Positions 28,101 to 36,423 of a stretch of DNA of 64,000 nucleotides are shown piece by piece (the stretch's first letter is position 1; the number at the start of each line of letters is the position of its first letter). The translations under genes were made by a program, and so were the position numbers. Below the pieces are notes generated by a model. The model did not search any database and was not told where the DNA came from. It worked only from the letters and a program-made list of their open reading frames with translations. This DNA comes from an endosymbiont of Escarpia spicata (GTDB lineage Bacteria; Pseudomonadota; Gammaproteobacteria; Chromatiales; Chromatiaceae), in the NCBI GenBank assembly GCA_003349915.1, contig QFXE01000021.1, positions 1-64,000 of the forward strand, given 5' to 3'.

Positions 28101-28130
28101 GTAGGCCCGAACAAGCGCAGCGGATCGGGC
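28101..28130. repeat. REP-like palindrome with GTAG foot
   Basis: GTAG at 28101 is followed by GCCCGA (28105-28110) and TCGGGC (28125-28130), a perfect six-base stem with a 14-base loop. A GTAG or GGAG tetranucleotide at the foot of a hairpin is the hallmark of REP sequences mobilised by RAYT transposases. It could also act as a weak terminator for metG. A second GTAG-led palindrome lies at 34411. Confidence 0.45.
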
Positions 28131-28321
28131 GGTTCCAGGATAACGGATTGCATCGGCTGCCAGTTCCCTGCGCTTGAACCGGCCTAGGAACCCAGCTAAG
28201 TTGCGGATCATCAAGGAATTGAAGGCTCCGCCAGCCCATAATGACAATGGAATCCAGCCACAGATGAACAAAGGGACCTCTGAACAGAAGCGGCTCCTGC
28301 AAATAACTTATAACCTGATAG

Positions 28322-28350
28322 TTGTTTCCATTGGCCCGGTTGCCTATTCT
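28322..28350 (+). promoter_or_regulatory. candidate sigma-70 promoter of the rnf operon
   Basis: TTGTTT at 28322-28327 and TATTCT at 28345-28350 are separated by exactly 17 bases and lie 47 bases before the rnfA start. Four of six positions match in each box. It would drive all six rnf genes and possibly rsmE. Visual call only. Confidence 0.4.
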
Positions 28351-28397
28351 TAGACGGATGTTTGAATTTTGTGCTAACAGGCCCTGACACCCAATAG

Positions 28398-28979
28398 ATG
28401 AAAGAGTACGCCCTCATCCTAATCAGCACCGTCCTGGTGAACAACTTCGTATTGGTGAAGTTTCTGGGACTCTGCCCCTTCATGGGCGTCTCCCGCAAGC
28501 TGGAAACCGCCACCGGCATGGGGCTGGCCACCACCTTCGTGCTCACACTTTCATCCGTTTGCGCCTATCTGATCAACGAATATCTCTTACTGCCCCTCGG
28601 GCTGGAGTTCCTGCGCACCATTGCCTTTATACTGGTGATCGCGGTAGTGGTGCAGTTCACCGAGATGGTGATGCACAAGACCAGCCCGATGCTCTACCAG
28701 GTACTCGGCATCTTCCTGCCCTTGATCACCACCAACTGCGCCGTACTCGGCGTCGCACTGTTGAACACTCAGGAGCAGCACAACTTCGTCGAATCCGCCC
28801 TCTATGGGTTTGGTGCCGCCGCCGGCTTCTCCCTGGTGCTGGTCCTCTTTGCCGCAATACGCGAACGGATCGCCGTGGCTGACGTTCCAGAGCCTTTTCA
28901 GGGCAACGCCATTGCATTGATCACTGCAGGCCTGATGTCGATGACCTTTATGGGTTTTGCCGGCCTGGTGGCCAACTGA
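28398..28979 (+). CDS. rnfA: Rnf electron transport complex subunit A
   Basis: A 193-residue protein with six membrane helices and the RnfA/NqrE signature [20 protein letters not shown] near the start. A second half-repeat follows with NCAVLGVAL. With RnfE it forms the antiparallel membrane pair that binds an intramembrane Fe-S cluster through half-helix cysteines. The complex couples ferredoxin:NAD electron transfer to Na+ or H+ movement. It heads the tightly packed rnfABCDGE operon. Confidence 0.96.
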   Translation: MKEYALILISTVLVNNFVLVKFLGLCPFMGVSRKLETATGMGLATTFVLTLSSVCAYLINEYLLLPLGLEFLRTIAFILVIAVVVQFTEMVMHKTSPMLYQVLGIFLPLITTNCAVLGVALLNTQEQHNFVESALYGFGAAAGFSLVLVLFAAIRERIAVADVPEPFQGNAIALITAGLMSMTFMGFAGLVAN

Positions 28980-28992
28980 GAGTGGTGAAACC

Positions 28993-29562
28993 ATGCTGAT
29001 CGCCATACTCACCATCACCGGACTCGCCACAGCCTTCGGCCTGCTGCTGGGTTATGCCAATATCCGTTTCCATGTTGAGGGCGACCCGGTTACCGATCAG
29101 ATCGAGGCACTGCTGCCCCAGACCCAATGCGGTCAGTGTGGCTTTGCTGGCTGTCGCCCCTACGCAGAGGCCATCGCCGGCGGGGAATCTGAGATCAATC
29201 TATGTCCTCCCGGTGGTGAAGCCACCATGATTGCCCTCTCCGACTTGCTGGGACGCGATCCGATACCCCTCTCCGAAGAAACCGCCGAAGAGAAACCCAA
29301 GGCGATTGCCCTGATCAAAGAGCAGGAGTGCATCGGCTGCACCCTCTGCCTGCAGGCCTGCCCAGTGGATGCAATCATCGGTGCCGCCAAACAGATGCAT
29401 GTGGTCATCATCTCCGAATGCACCGGCTGCGAACGCTGCCTGCCACCCTGTCCGATGGACTGCATCGTGATGGAACCGATTTCACAGGAGAGCGGTGGTT
29501 GGCGCTGGCCTTTCCCGGACAATGAACACCCCGGGATCGTCTCGGCACCTCAGTCGCGGTAG
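28993..29562 (+). CDS. rnfB: Rnf complex iron-sulfur subunit B
   Basis: A 189-residue protein from the ATG at 28993; an in-frame codon at 28957 lies inside rnfA and is not needed. An N-terminal helix (about 2-22) anchors it. Cys46, 49, 54 and 71 form the 4Fe-4S site typical of RnfB. Two ferredoxin motifs follow (Cys113/116/119/123 and Cys143/146/149/153). It relays electrons between ferredoxin and the membrane subunits. Its length is close to the proteobacterial RsxB form, without the extra clusters seen in clostridia. Confidence 0.95.
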   Translation: MLIAILTITGLATAFGLLLGYANIRFHVEGDPVTDQIEALLPQTQCGQCGFAGCRPYAEAIAGGESEINLCPPGGEATMIALSDLLGRDPIPLSEETAEEKPKAIALIKEQECIGCTLCLQACPVDAIIGAAKQMHVVIISECTGCERCLPPCPMDCIVMEPISQESGGWRWPFPDNEHPGIVSAPQSR

Positions 29563-29571
29563 ACCAGCAGC

Positions 29572-31233
29572 ATGTACGTTGAATCAAGCAAAGGAAAGAT
29601 ACGGCGGTTATGGGATTTTCATGGCGGCCTGCACCTGCCGGATAACAAACGGCAGTCTCTACAGACTGACCTCACATCCGCCACGATGCCCGCTCTGCTG
29701 ATCCTGCCGCTGCGCCAGCACATCGGCGAACCTGCGATCCCTCTGGTAAAACCTGGCGACCGGGTGCTGAAAGGGGAAAAGATCGCCGACAATACTGCTC
29801 CCGTCTGCGCACCAATCCATGCCCCCACATCGGGAATAATCAAAGGCATCGAAGCGCATCCAATTCCTCACCCCTCCGGTATGAAGGGCCCGGCGATAGT
29901 GCTCGAAGTTGACGGCAAGGAGGAGTGGACCGATCTGCCGGCACCAATCAGCGACTTCAAAAATGTTGATGAGCGCTTGTTGCTGCAACGGGTTCGTGAG
30001 GCGGGTATCGTCGGTTTGGGCGGGGCCACATTCCCGGCAGCGATCAAGCTCAATCCAGGCAAAGCGATCAAGACCCTGATCATCAACGGTGCGGAGTGCG
30101 AACCCTTCATCACCTGTGACGACCGGCTGATGCAGGACGCCCCGGATAGAGTACTGAACGGTGTACGTATCCTGCAGCACATTCTCGGCGCGGAAGAGTG
30201 TCTGATCGGTATCGAGGACAACAAGCCGGACGCCATCAGCACCCTGCGCAGTCACCTCACAGACGACGATCCGATTGAGGTAGTGCGCATCCCCACCCTC
30301 TATCCCAGCGGTGGCGAGAAGCAGCTGATCCGTATCCTGACCGGGCGCGAGGTGCCCAGCGGCGGCTTTCCCGCACAACTCGGCGTGATCTGCCACAATG
30401 TGGCCACCGCCGCGGCCATCGCCGATGCGGTACTCGAAGGACGGCCGCTGATCTCCCGTCTGGTAACTGTCACCGGAGAGGGCATCGCAAACCCCTGCAA
30501 CATGGAAGTGCCTCTTGGTATCACAGCAGCCGACCTGATCGAACAGGCCGGCGGCTATACCGGCAAATCATCACAGTTGATCATGGGCGGCCCTATGATG
30601 GGCTTCAATCTCTCCACAGATCAGGTTCCGATCACCAAGGGTAGTAACTGCCTGCTCGCCCCCAGCAAGGAGGAAGTACCTACCACGGGCCCCGCACTCG
30701 CATGCATCCGCTGTGGCCGCTGCGCCGAGGCCTGCCCGGTGAATCTGTTGCCCCAACAGATGTACTGGTTCAGTCGTGCCAAAGAGCTGGAGAAGGTTCA
30801 GGACTACAATCTTTTCGACTGTATCGAGTGCGGTTGCTGCTCCCACGTCTGCCCCTCCCATATCCCTCTGGTGCACTATTTCCGCTTTGCCAAAACCGAA
30901 AGCTGGGCAAAAGAGAAGGAACTGCAGGCAGCAGATCACGCCAAGAAGCGGCACGACTTCCGTCTCGCCAGGCTTGAGCGACTCGACGCGGAACGAAAGG
31001 CCCGTCTGCGCAAGAAGAAGGAAGATCTCGGCAAGAAAAAACCGGTAAAACCGGCCGCCAAGGGGGAGGGTGCAAAAAAGGCAGCCATCGAAGCCGCAAT
31101 GAAACGGGCTGCAGCAAAAAAGGCAGCCCAGCTGAACCCGCCCAAGAACACAGATAATCTGACACCGGCGCAGCAGAAGCAGGTCGATGCGGTCGATAAA
31201 CACCGAGCTGAAACAACAGCCGACCAGGAGTGA
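29572..31233 (+). CDS. rnfC: Rnf complex NADH/Fe-S subunit C
   Basis: A 553-residue protein. A barrel-sandwich N-terminal domain (about 35-115) precedes the Complex I 51 kDa-like FMN/NADH region (GLGGATFPAAIKL, NGAECEPFITCDDRLM), a SLBB-like part and two 4Fe-4S motifs (Cys378/381/384/388 and Cys417/420/423/427). The last 110 residues are Lys/Ala-rich and low-complexity, as in many gammaproteobacterial RnfC tails. It is the peripheral NADH-facing subunit. It follows rnfB by nine bases. Confidence 0.95.
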   Translation: MYVESSKGKIRRLWDFHGGLHLPDNKRQSLQTDLTSATMPALLILPLRQHIGEPAIPLVKPGDRVLKGEKIADNTAPVCAPIHAPTSGIIKGIEAHPIPHPSGMKGPAIVLEVDGKEEWTDLPAPISDFKNVDERLLLQRVREAGIVGLGGATFPAAIKLNPGKAIKTLIINGAECEPFITCDDRLMQDAPDRVLNGVRILQHILGAEECLIGIEDNKPDAISTLRSHLTDDDPIEVVRIPTLYPSGGEKQLIRILTGREVPSGGFPAQLGVICHNVATAAAIADAVLEGRPLISRLVTVTGEGIANPCNMEVPLGITAADLIEQAGGYTGKSSQLIMGGPMMGFNLSTDQVPITKGSNCLLAPSKEEVPTTGPALACIRCGRCAEACPVNLLPQQMYWFSRAKELEKVQDYNLFDCIECGCCSHVCPSHIPLVHYFRFAKTESWAKEKELQAADHAKKRHDFRLARLERLDAERKARLRKKKEDLGKKKPVKPAAKGEGAKKAAIEAAMKRAAAKKAAQLNPPKNTDNLTPAQQKQVDAVDKHRAETTADQE

Positions 31234-31241
31234 TTTACGGA

Positions 31242-32282
31242 ATGCAGTTTCAGACCTTCAGTTCCCCCCACACCGATCGCCCCAACAGCGTCGATAAGGT
31301 GATGCTGCAGGTGATTCTTGCGCTGCTGCCGGGCGTGCTTGCCATGACCTGGTATTTCGGTCCTGGCGTATTGATCAATATCGTCATTGCCACACTCTCG
31401 GCAGTGGCCTTCGAGGCGCTGGTGCTGAAACTGCGCAAGCGACCGGTGATGCCCACCCTTCACGACCTCAGCGCCGTAGTCACCGCCATTCTGTTCGCCA
31501 TCGCCGTGCCACCACTTCTGCCATGGTGGCTGACTGTCATCGGCATGGCCTTCGCCATTATCATGGTGAAACAGCTATACGGTGGCCTGGGTTACAACCC
31601 ATTCAACCCAGCCATGGCTGCCTATGTGTTATTGCTGATCTCCTGGCCAATCCCCATGACCAGCTGGCTGCCACCAGCGGTACTCAGCACCAACCCGCTG
31701 GATTTCATGCAGATAGTCAGTGCCATCTTTACCGGTTCACCACCCACTGGACTTGAGTGGGATGCCATTACCATGGCGACACCGCTGGACGGAATGCGCA
31801 CCAATCTCGACCAGGGTCAAATGATCAGCGAAATTTCCCAAAGTCCTGTGTGGGGCGATTTTGGTGGTCTCGGTTGGGAGTGGGTCGGCAACTGGTTTCT
31901 GATGGGCGGCCTCTGGCTCATCTACAAGCGCACCATCACCTGGCATATCCCCCTGGCCTTCTTTGCAGGCCTGACTGGGCTGGCGATGATCACCTTCCTG
32001 TTCGATCCGGAAAGCTATCCCTTCGCCCTGTTCCATGTCTTTAGCGGTGGCGCAATTCTCGGGGCCTTTTTTATCGCCACTGACCCGGTGACTGCCTGTA
32101 CAACCAGAAAGGGACAACTGATCTACGGTGTCGCCATCGGCATGCTGGTCTATATCATCCGTACTTGGGGCGGCTACCCCGATGCCGTGGCCTTCGCCGT
32201 ACTGCTGCTGAACATGGCGGCTCCCACCATCGACTACTACACCCGGCCACAGGTGTTCGGCCATGGGGATAACCATGGTTAA
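31242..32282 (+). CDS. rnfD: Rnf complex flavin-binding membrane subunit D
   Basis: A 346-residue protein from the ATG at 31242, with AGGAG 11 bases upstream; a GTG at 31230 would overlap rnfC and add four residues. The start MQFQTFSSPHT is typical of RnfD. About ten membrane helices are predicted. The stretch DAITMATPLDGMR carries the threonine (about 180) expected to take covalent FMN from ApbE; it reads TMAT rather than SGAT. GGLGYNPFNPA is conserved in RnfD/NqrB. The 3-prime end overlaps rnfG. Confidence 0.94.
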   Translation: MQFQTFSSPHTDRPNSVDKVMLQVILALLPGVLAMTWYFGPGVLINIVIATLSAVAFEALVLKLRKRPVMPTLHDLSAVVTAILFAIAVPPLLPWWLTVIGMAFAIIMVKQLYGGLGYNPFNPAMAAYVLLLISWPIPMTSWLPPAVLSTNPLDFMQIVSAIFTGSPPTGLEWDAITMATPLDGMRTNLDQGQMISEISQSPVWGDFGGLGWEWVGNWFLMGGLWLIYKRTITWHIPLAFFAGLTGLAMITFLFDPESYPFALFHVFSGGAILGAFFIATDPVTACTTRKGQLIYGVAIGMLVYIIRTWGGYPDAVAFAVLLLNMAAPTIDYYTRPQVFGHGDNHG

Positions 32283-32928
32283 GCATCCGGTAGTGATTGC
32301 GGGCTCGATTCTGGCCATGTTTGCCGTTGCCGGCAGCACACTGGTCGCCTTCACCCATGAATTCACCAAGGATCGTATCGCCGCCAACGAGCGGGAGACA
32401 CTGCTGCGCAGCCTGCGCACCATGGTGCCCTCCAACACGGTGGACAATGACATGACCAGCGACATCCTGGTCGTCAACAATCCGGAGATGCTCGGCAATT
32501 CACAGACTGCCGTCTATCGCGGCCGTTTGATGGGACAGCCGGTGGCCACCGTACTGACTTCGGTGGTACCCGGCGGCTACAGCGGCCCGATCAAGCTGCT
32601 GGTAGCCGTACGTTACGACGGCACATTGGGTGGCGTGCGCGTTATCTCCCATAAAGAGACCCCAGGACTCGGAGACAAGATCGAAGAGTCACGCTCCGAC
32701 TGGATCTACAGCTTCGACAACAAATCCCTCAATGATCCAAAACTCCAGGATTGGAAGGTCAAACGGGACGGCGGCATCTTCGATCAATTCACCGGCGCCA
32801 CCATCACGCCTCGCTCTATCGTCGAGGCAGTCAAGAAAACCCTACTCTATGTCAAAGACAATCGTGATGCGCTCTATGATAAAAAAGCCGCCTCCGATCC
32901 AGAGCCACAAGGGAATAAGAAGCCATGA
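32275..32928 (+). CDS. rnfG: Rnf complex flavoprotein subunit G
   Basis: A 217-residue protein. I chose the ATG at 32275, preceded by GGGGAT; an ATG at 32263 would add four residues. A single helix (about 5-27) anchors a periplasmic FMN-binding domain. [10 protein letters not shown] holds the flavinylation motif, with Thr176 as the predicted phosphoester-linked FMN site. ApbE, needed for that attachment, is encoded about 18 kb away in this window. Overlaps rnfE by ATGA. Confidence 0.94.
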   Translation: MVKHPVVIAGSILAMFAVAGSTLVAFTHEFTKDRIAANERETLLRSLRTMVPSNTVDNDMTSDILVVNNPEMLGNSQTAVYRGRLMGQPVATVLTSVVPGGYSGPIKLLVAVRYDGTLGGVRVISHKETPGLGDKIEESRSDWIYSFDNKSLNDPKLQDWKVKRDGGIFDQFTGATITPRSIVEAVKKTLLYVKDNRDALYDKKAASDPEPQGNKKP

Positions 32929-33623
32929 GCAATAGCGGATTGGGCCGGATCATCAAAGATGGCCTCTGGGGCAGCAACCAGGCACTGGTAGCCCTGCTCG
33001 GTCTCTGCCCCCTGCTGGCGGTGACCAACACTGCAATCAACGGTTTGGGGCTTGGCATTGCCACCACCGCAGTGCTGGTGGCTTCCAACGGCACGGTGTC
33101 GCTGATCCGCAATCTGGTCAGATCTGAGGTGCGGCTGCCGGTCTTCGTACTGGTCATCGCTTCCTTCGTGACCGCCATCGAATTGAGCATGAACGCCTAC
33201 TTCCATGAACTGCACAAGATCCTCGGTATCTTTATCCCCCTGATCGTTACCAACTGCGCCATCATCGGTCGCGCTGAAGCCTTTGCATCCAAAAACAACC
33301 TGCTGCGTTCACTGGTGGATGGTCTGAGTGTCGGTGTGGGTTTCACGCTGGTATTGGTCACACTGGGAGGCATGCGCGAATTGATCGGCCAGGGCACACT
33401 TTTCGACCAGGCCCATCTGATGTTCGGTGCTGCTGCTGAGGGCATGAGTCTGTCACTGGGCAGTGATTTCCAGGGCATGCTGCTTGCGATCCTGCCACCA
33501 GGAGCATTTATCGGTCTGGGCCTGATAATTGCAATAAAGAATCTGATCGATAAACGGCTGGCACAGACAACTGAGACAAAACCTGAGGCCATCGAATCCG
33601 GAGCTGAAGCCGGCGCGTCCTGA
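32925..33623 (+). CDS. rnfE: Rnf complex subunit E
   Basis: A 232-residue, six-helix membrane protein related to Rnf[22 protein letters not shown] is the conserved half-helix Cys region and [16 protein letters not shown] the second. It pairs with RnfA. A short Glu/Ala-rich tail (about 218-232) extends beyond the family core. rsmE starts one base after its stop, so rsmE may ride on the rnf transcript. There is no nth gene downstream as in E. coli. Confidence 0.95.
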   Translation: MSNSGLGRIIKDGLWGSNQALVALLGLCPLLAVTNTAINGLGLGIATTAVLVASNGTVSLIRNLVRSEVRLPVFVLVIASFVTAIELSMNAYFHELHKILGIFIPLIVTNCAIIGRAEAFASKNNLLRSLVDGLSVGVGFTLVLVTLGGMRELIGQGTLFDQAHLMFGAAAEGMSLSLGSDFQGMLLAILPPGAFIGLGLIIAIKNLIDKRLAQTTETKPEAIESGAEAGAS

Positions 33624-33624
33624 G

Positions 33625-34360
33625 ATGCGTATCCCCCGCATCTTTACCAATCAGGATCTTGCCGACACGGGCTCGATCACTCTGGAGAAGGAACCCTCAC
33701 ACCACCTCAGCCAGGTGCTACGCCTCAAACCGGGTGTAGATCTCGTGCTCTTCAACGGTAACGGCAATGAATATGCCGCACGCCTGCTGACATGTCAGAA
33801 AAACGCCGTTGAAGCTGAATTAACCCACTGCCTTCGGCATGAGCCTCACCCACCATTGCACATCCATCTGACAATCGGCATCTCCCGTGGCGAACGCATG
33901 GATTTTGCACTGCAGAAATCGGTGGAACTTGGCGTTGCAGAGATCCAACCGATCTTTTCAGAGCGCTGCGTGGTTAAATTGGACGACAAACGGCTTGTAC
34001 GGCGCATGGATCATTGGCAGAAGATCATCATCGGCGCCTGTGAACAGTCAGGGCGCTGCCATATCCCCATCCTGCATAAGCCAGTCGGCTATAGCTCCGC
34101 GACTGAAAACAGCTCTGCCGGACTCCGTTTATTGCTTGATCACCGAAGCGATCTCTCGCTAACAGACCTCCCTGCTCCCAAGGAGGATGTGCAGATACTG
34201 GTTGGCCCGGAGGGGGGGGCTCTCCGGTACAGAGAGAGAGACTGCAAAAGAGAAGGGGTTCACCGGCATCAGACTGGGACCCAGGGTACTGCGTACCGAA
34301 ACCGCCCCACTGGCAGCCATCTCCGCCATGCAAATCCTGTGGGAGGATTTTGCCGACTGA
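33625..34360 (+). pseudogene. rsmE: rsmE, 16S rRNA m3U1498 methyltransferase, broken by a +1 frameshift in a G8 run
   Basis: Residues 1-197 read as a normal RsmE: PUA-like N-terminus (MRIPRIFTNQDLADTGS), GISRGERMDFALQKSVELG, the SERCVVK segment and the SAM-knot start LVGPEGG. At 34212-34219 a run of eight G follows GA. The annotated frame then loses similarity and stops at 34365. Removing one G restores GLSGTERETAKEKGFTGIRLGPRVLRTETAPLAAISAMQILWEDFAD and a stop at 34358-34360, the exact RsmE C-terminus. So one G is in excess: a sequencing error, a real loss, or slippage. The enzyme methylates U1498 of 16S rRNA. The frame past the run would lack most of the trefoil knot. Confidence 0.85.
34212..34219 (+). 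repeat. G8 homopolymer at the rsmE frameshift
   Basis: Eight consecutive G residues at the conserved VGPEGG-LS junction. A run of seven would keep the conserved frame. Long G tracts slip during replication and are also frequent sequencing-error sites. Confidence 0.8.
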
Positions 34361-34410
34361 AGTGAGCCGGCCAATCAGTTACCTCACGAAAGTGCGGAAA
34401 ACACAGAATC

Positions 34411-34448
34411 GTAGGATGTGCTGAGCGTAGCGATGCGCTAACGCTGCA
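34411..34448. repeat. REP-like palindrome with GTAG foot between convergent genes
   Basis: GTAGGATGTGCTGAGCG opens a palindromic stretch that closes with GCTGCATC. GATGTGC and related halves pair with GCATC after short bulges, around a TGAGCGTAGCGA centre. It sits just before the convergent stop of the M48 peptidase gene and can serve as a shared transcription barrier. It shares the GTAG foot with the palindrome at 28101, as expected for RAYT-linked REP elements. Confidence 0.45.
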
Positions 34449-36017
34449 TCATATCGCCGGACGCCACATCCCCTTCTTGGCTTCATCACAACGGGTGATC
34501 AGTTTGGCTTTTCCCGTCGCAATGCAAAGCAGCGACAGCTCACCGGCCTTCTGCCCCAATTTCTGCCTGGTTGCGATCATACGCGGTAAATATTCAACAT
34601 CCTCTTTGAATGTCTCACTCAGCGCCTGTTGAAACACAAGACTGGTCTTAAACTCTCCCTTCTTGTAGGCAATATCGGATAGCATGGTGTAGGTATTATA
34701 TGGCGCCTGTCCCGACTTATAGGCTTTCGTAAGATTCGTTACTGCCGATTTACCCTTGTTCTGATAATACCGTACCTGAAACATCACCATGCGGGTGTAT
34801 GGATCATTGGAACAACTTCCACTTATGCCTTTCAATCCACTCGCTGCAGCCTTCGTGAGTATGCCGGGTTTTTCCTTGGCCTGTAGCATCAAATCATTCG
34901 CCTCATACGCATATTTATAGCATGCGATAAATTTACGTGAAGACGCACTCTTCATAACCTTCAAAAAGGGTTTCTCAATGAACGCCGGTCGAGCCCGGTC
35001 AGGATGGGAGGCCCGAACATATTTTCTGATCTGCTTGCGCCGCTCTTTTGCATCCTCATGGCTGTGGCTCAACTGATCTTTGAGGTCATCCGATACATTG
35101 CTCAACAGCTGATTAAAATCAATCTTCAGCTCTGGACTGCCTTTTGGAGATTGAGTGGTGGCCACGGGATTGCGTTCAACAAACTCCACCCTTTTCTGGG
35201 CGGTGAATTCGATCAACTTCAGAACCTCAAGCATCGCATCGCCATTATAGCCGGCACGAATCAGCAGATCGGCTCCCAGATAGTCTGCCTCATTCTCCTG
35301 TCCCCGATTCCAGTTGGGGAAAAAAGCATTCTTCAAGGCCCAGTCGGCCACCTTTAGCTTGGCATAATCTGCCGCACCCGCCTTTCCCTTTCCGACCGCA
35401 ACCTGCAGATAGAGGTCTGAATAATCCAGCAGGCGTTCGCTGACGACACTCAGTGTATCCTTTTGATGGTGCTCCAATATCAGATGAGAAAGTTCGTGAC
35501 CCAATAACGCGGCCAGTTGATCCTCGTTCTTCAGTTTCAATAGTGTTCCCAGTGGAATGGAGATGACACCGTTGGGCAACGCCTGCGCGGCAAAATCCGG
35601 GCTGGGTGAAATATAGACATGGGTCTGGATTTTTCGGCCGGGCCAGGCAGTGAGCAGTTTATCCTTGACCCCGTTTAGGTACTGCTCGAGCTCTGAAAGT
35701 TGCGCCACACCTTCTCCTGCACGGCGTAGCAAAAGAATATCCTGTTGAAAGCCGCCGCTATCCCCTGCAGATTGTTCCGTCTCCATTGCAGCCTCTTCCG
35801 CATCCTGCTCGGCTGTCAACTGGTCGAGCAGCGTACCCTCAAGCCCCGAGGTTCGGTCTGAGAGTCCGACGGCCCTGCCCACACTGCCGACAGCAGAACC
35901 GACTGTTTCCTTCACCGAAGTAAAAAAATCTCCAATCCCACCATGACTTGCGCCGGAAAACAGGAGAGAAATGCAGAGGCCCAGGAAGGGGATCATTAAC
36001 CTTCTTTTTATGGACAT
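34449..36017 (-). CDS. M48-family zinc metallopeptidase with helical C-terminal region
   Basis: A 522-residue secreted protein with a signal peptide (about 1-26). A Gly/Ser/Val-rich segment (SVKETVGSAVGSVGRAVGLS) precedes the peptidase domain (about 105-300). HELSH at 174-178 gives two zinc histidines and the catalytic Glu175; ENEADYLG at 241-248 supplies the third ligand region. The C-terminal 200 residues are helical and may form TPR-like repeats, as in BepA/LoiP relatives of the outer-membrane quality-control type. It overlaps the SH3-like gene by 10 bases and ends the yqhA-CHASE2-SH3-M48 operon. The substrate is unknown. Confidence 0.85.
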   Translation of the reverse strand: MSIKRRLMIPFLGLCISLLFSGASHGGIGDFFTSVKETVGSAVGSVGRAVGLSDRTSGLEGTLLDQLTAEQDAEEAAMETEQSAGDSGGFQQDILLLRRAGEGVAQLSELEQYLNGVKDKLLTAWPGRKIQTHVYISPSPDFAAQALPNGVISIPLGTLLKLKNEDQLAALLGHELSHLILEHHQKDTLSVVSERLLDYSDLYLQVAVGKGKAGAADYAKLKVADWALKNAFFPNWNRGQENEADYLGADLLIRAGYNGDAMLEVLKLIEFTAQKRVEFVERNPVATTQSPKGSPELKIDFNQLLSNVSDDLKDQLSHSHEDAKERRKQIRKYVRASHPDRARPAFIEKPFLKVMKSASSRKFIACYKYAYEANDLMLQAKEKPGILTKAAASGLKGISGSCSNDPYTRMVMFQVRYYQNKGKSAVTNLTKAYKSGQAPYNTYTMLSDIAYKKGEFKTSLVFQQALSETFKEDVEYLPRMIATRQKLGQKAGELSLLCIATGKAKLITRCDEAKKGMWRPAI

Positions 36018-36394
36018 GACTCACCCACCCCACGAAGACCATATTGGAGCCGATCGCTGGCCTGTGCAATAGAGGCCCGGTGACAGTCATTTCGCTTCAG
36101 GTTTTGCAAATCACCTGTCAGCACATCGCTCTGATTAACCCAAATCTCTTTTCCCTCCGGCGTCCGGATCTTCAGAAAATTACTCTGATCTGTGGCGAGA
36201 ACAGTGATTGGCGGCTCTCCCAACCCGTCGACGGATTGGTAGCGATATTTTCCTGCCTCGCGCACCTCAACCTCATCACTGTCAAAGCCAACGATTTCAT
36301 GGGGTGGCGATTCGGCTCTGACCGAAAACGCTAACAAGAGCGCGCACGTCAGGGTGAACAATATTCCACGGCGATGGGGGTTTTGTCTGTCCAT
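36008..36394 (-). CDS. secreted SH3-like small protein
   Basis: A 128-residue protein with a signal peptide (about 1-27) and a likely SH3b-like barrel at about 33-95 (VEVREAGKYRYQSVDGLGEP, FLKIRTPEGKEIWVNQSDV). Two Cys near the C-terminus (NDCHRAS and ESCP) may pair. Such domains often recruit enzymes to peptidoglycan or a partner protein. It overlaps the M48 peptidase start, so the two products are probably made together and may interact; that is inference. I do not recognise a named family. Confidence 0.65.
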   Translation of the reverse strand: MDRQNPHRRGILFTLTCALLLAFSVRAESPPHEIVGFDSDEVEVREAGKYRYQSVDGLGEPPITVLATDQSNFLKIRTPEGKEIWVNQSDVLTGDLQNLKRNDCHRASIAQASDRLQYGLRGVGESCP

Positions 36395-36423
36395 AGCTTT
36401 TCCATTTCTGACCGATCTCAGAA

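Larger units (their letters stand above)
28086..28397. other. intergenic region between metG and rnfA
   Basis: This 312-base gap holds a REP-like hairpin near metG and a candidate promoter near rnfA (both listed). GGTTCC around 28131 and GGAACC around 28190 also form a spaced inverted repeat. No coding frame of any credibility is present. Confidence 0.5.

Noticed and set aside
27564-28271. 235-codon minus-strand frame opposite the end of metG
   Set aside because: Fully antisense to the metG OB-fold region and lacking any recognisable domain; GC-rich shadow.
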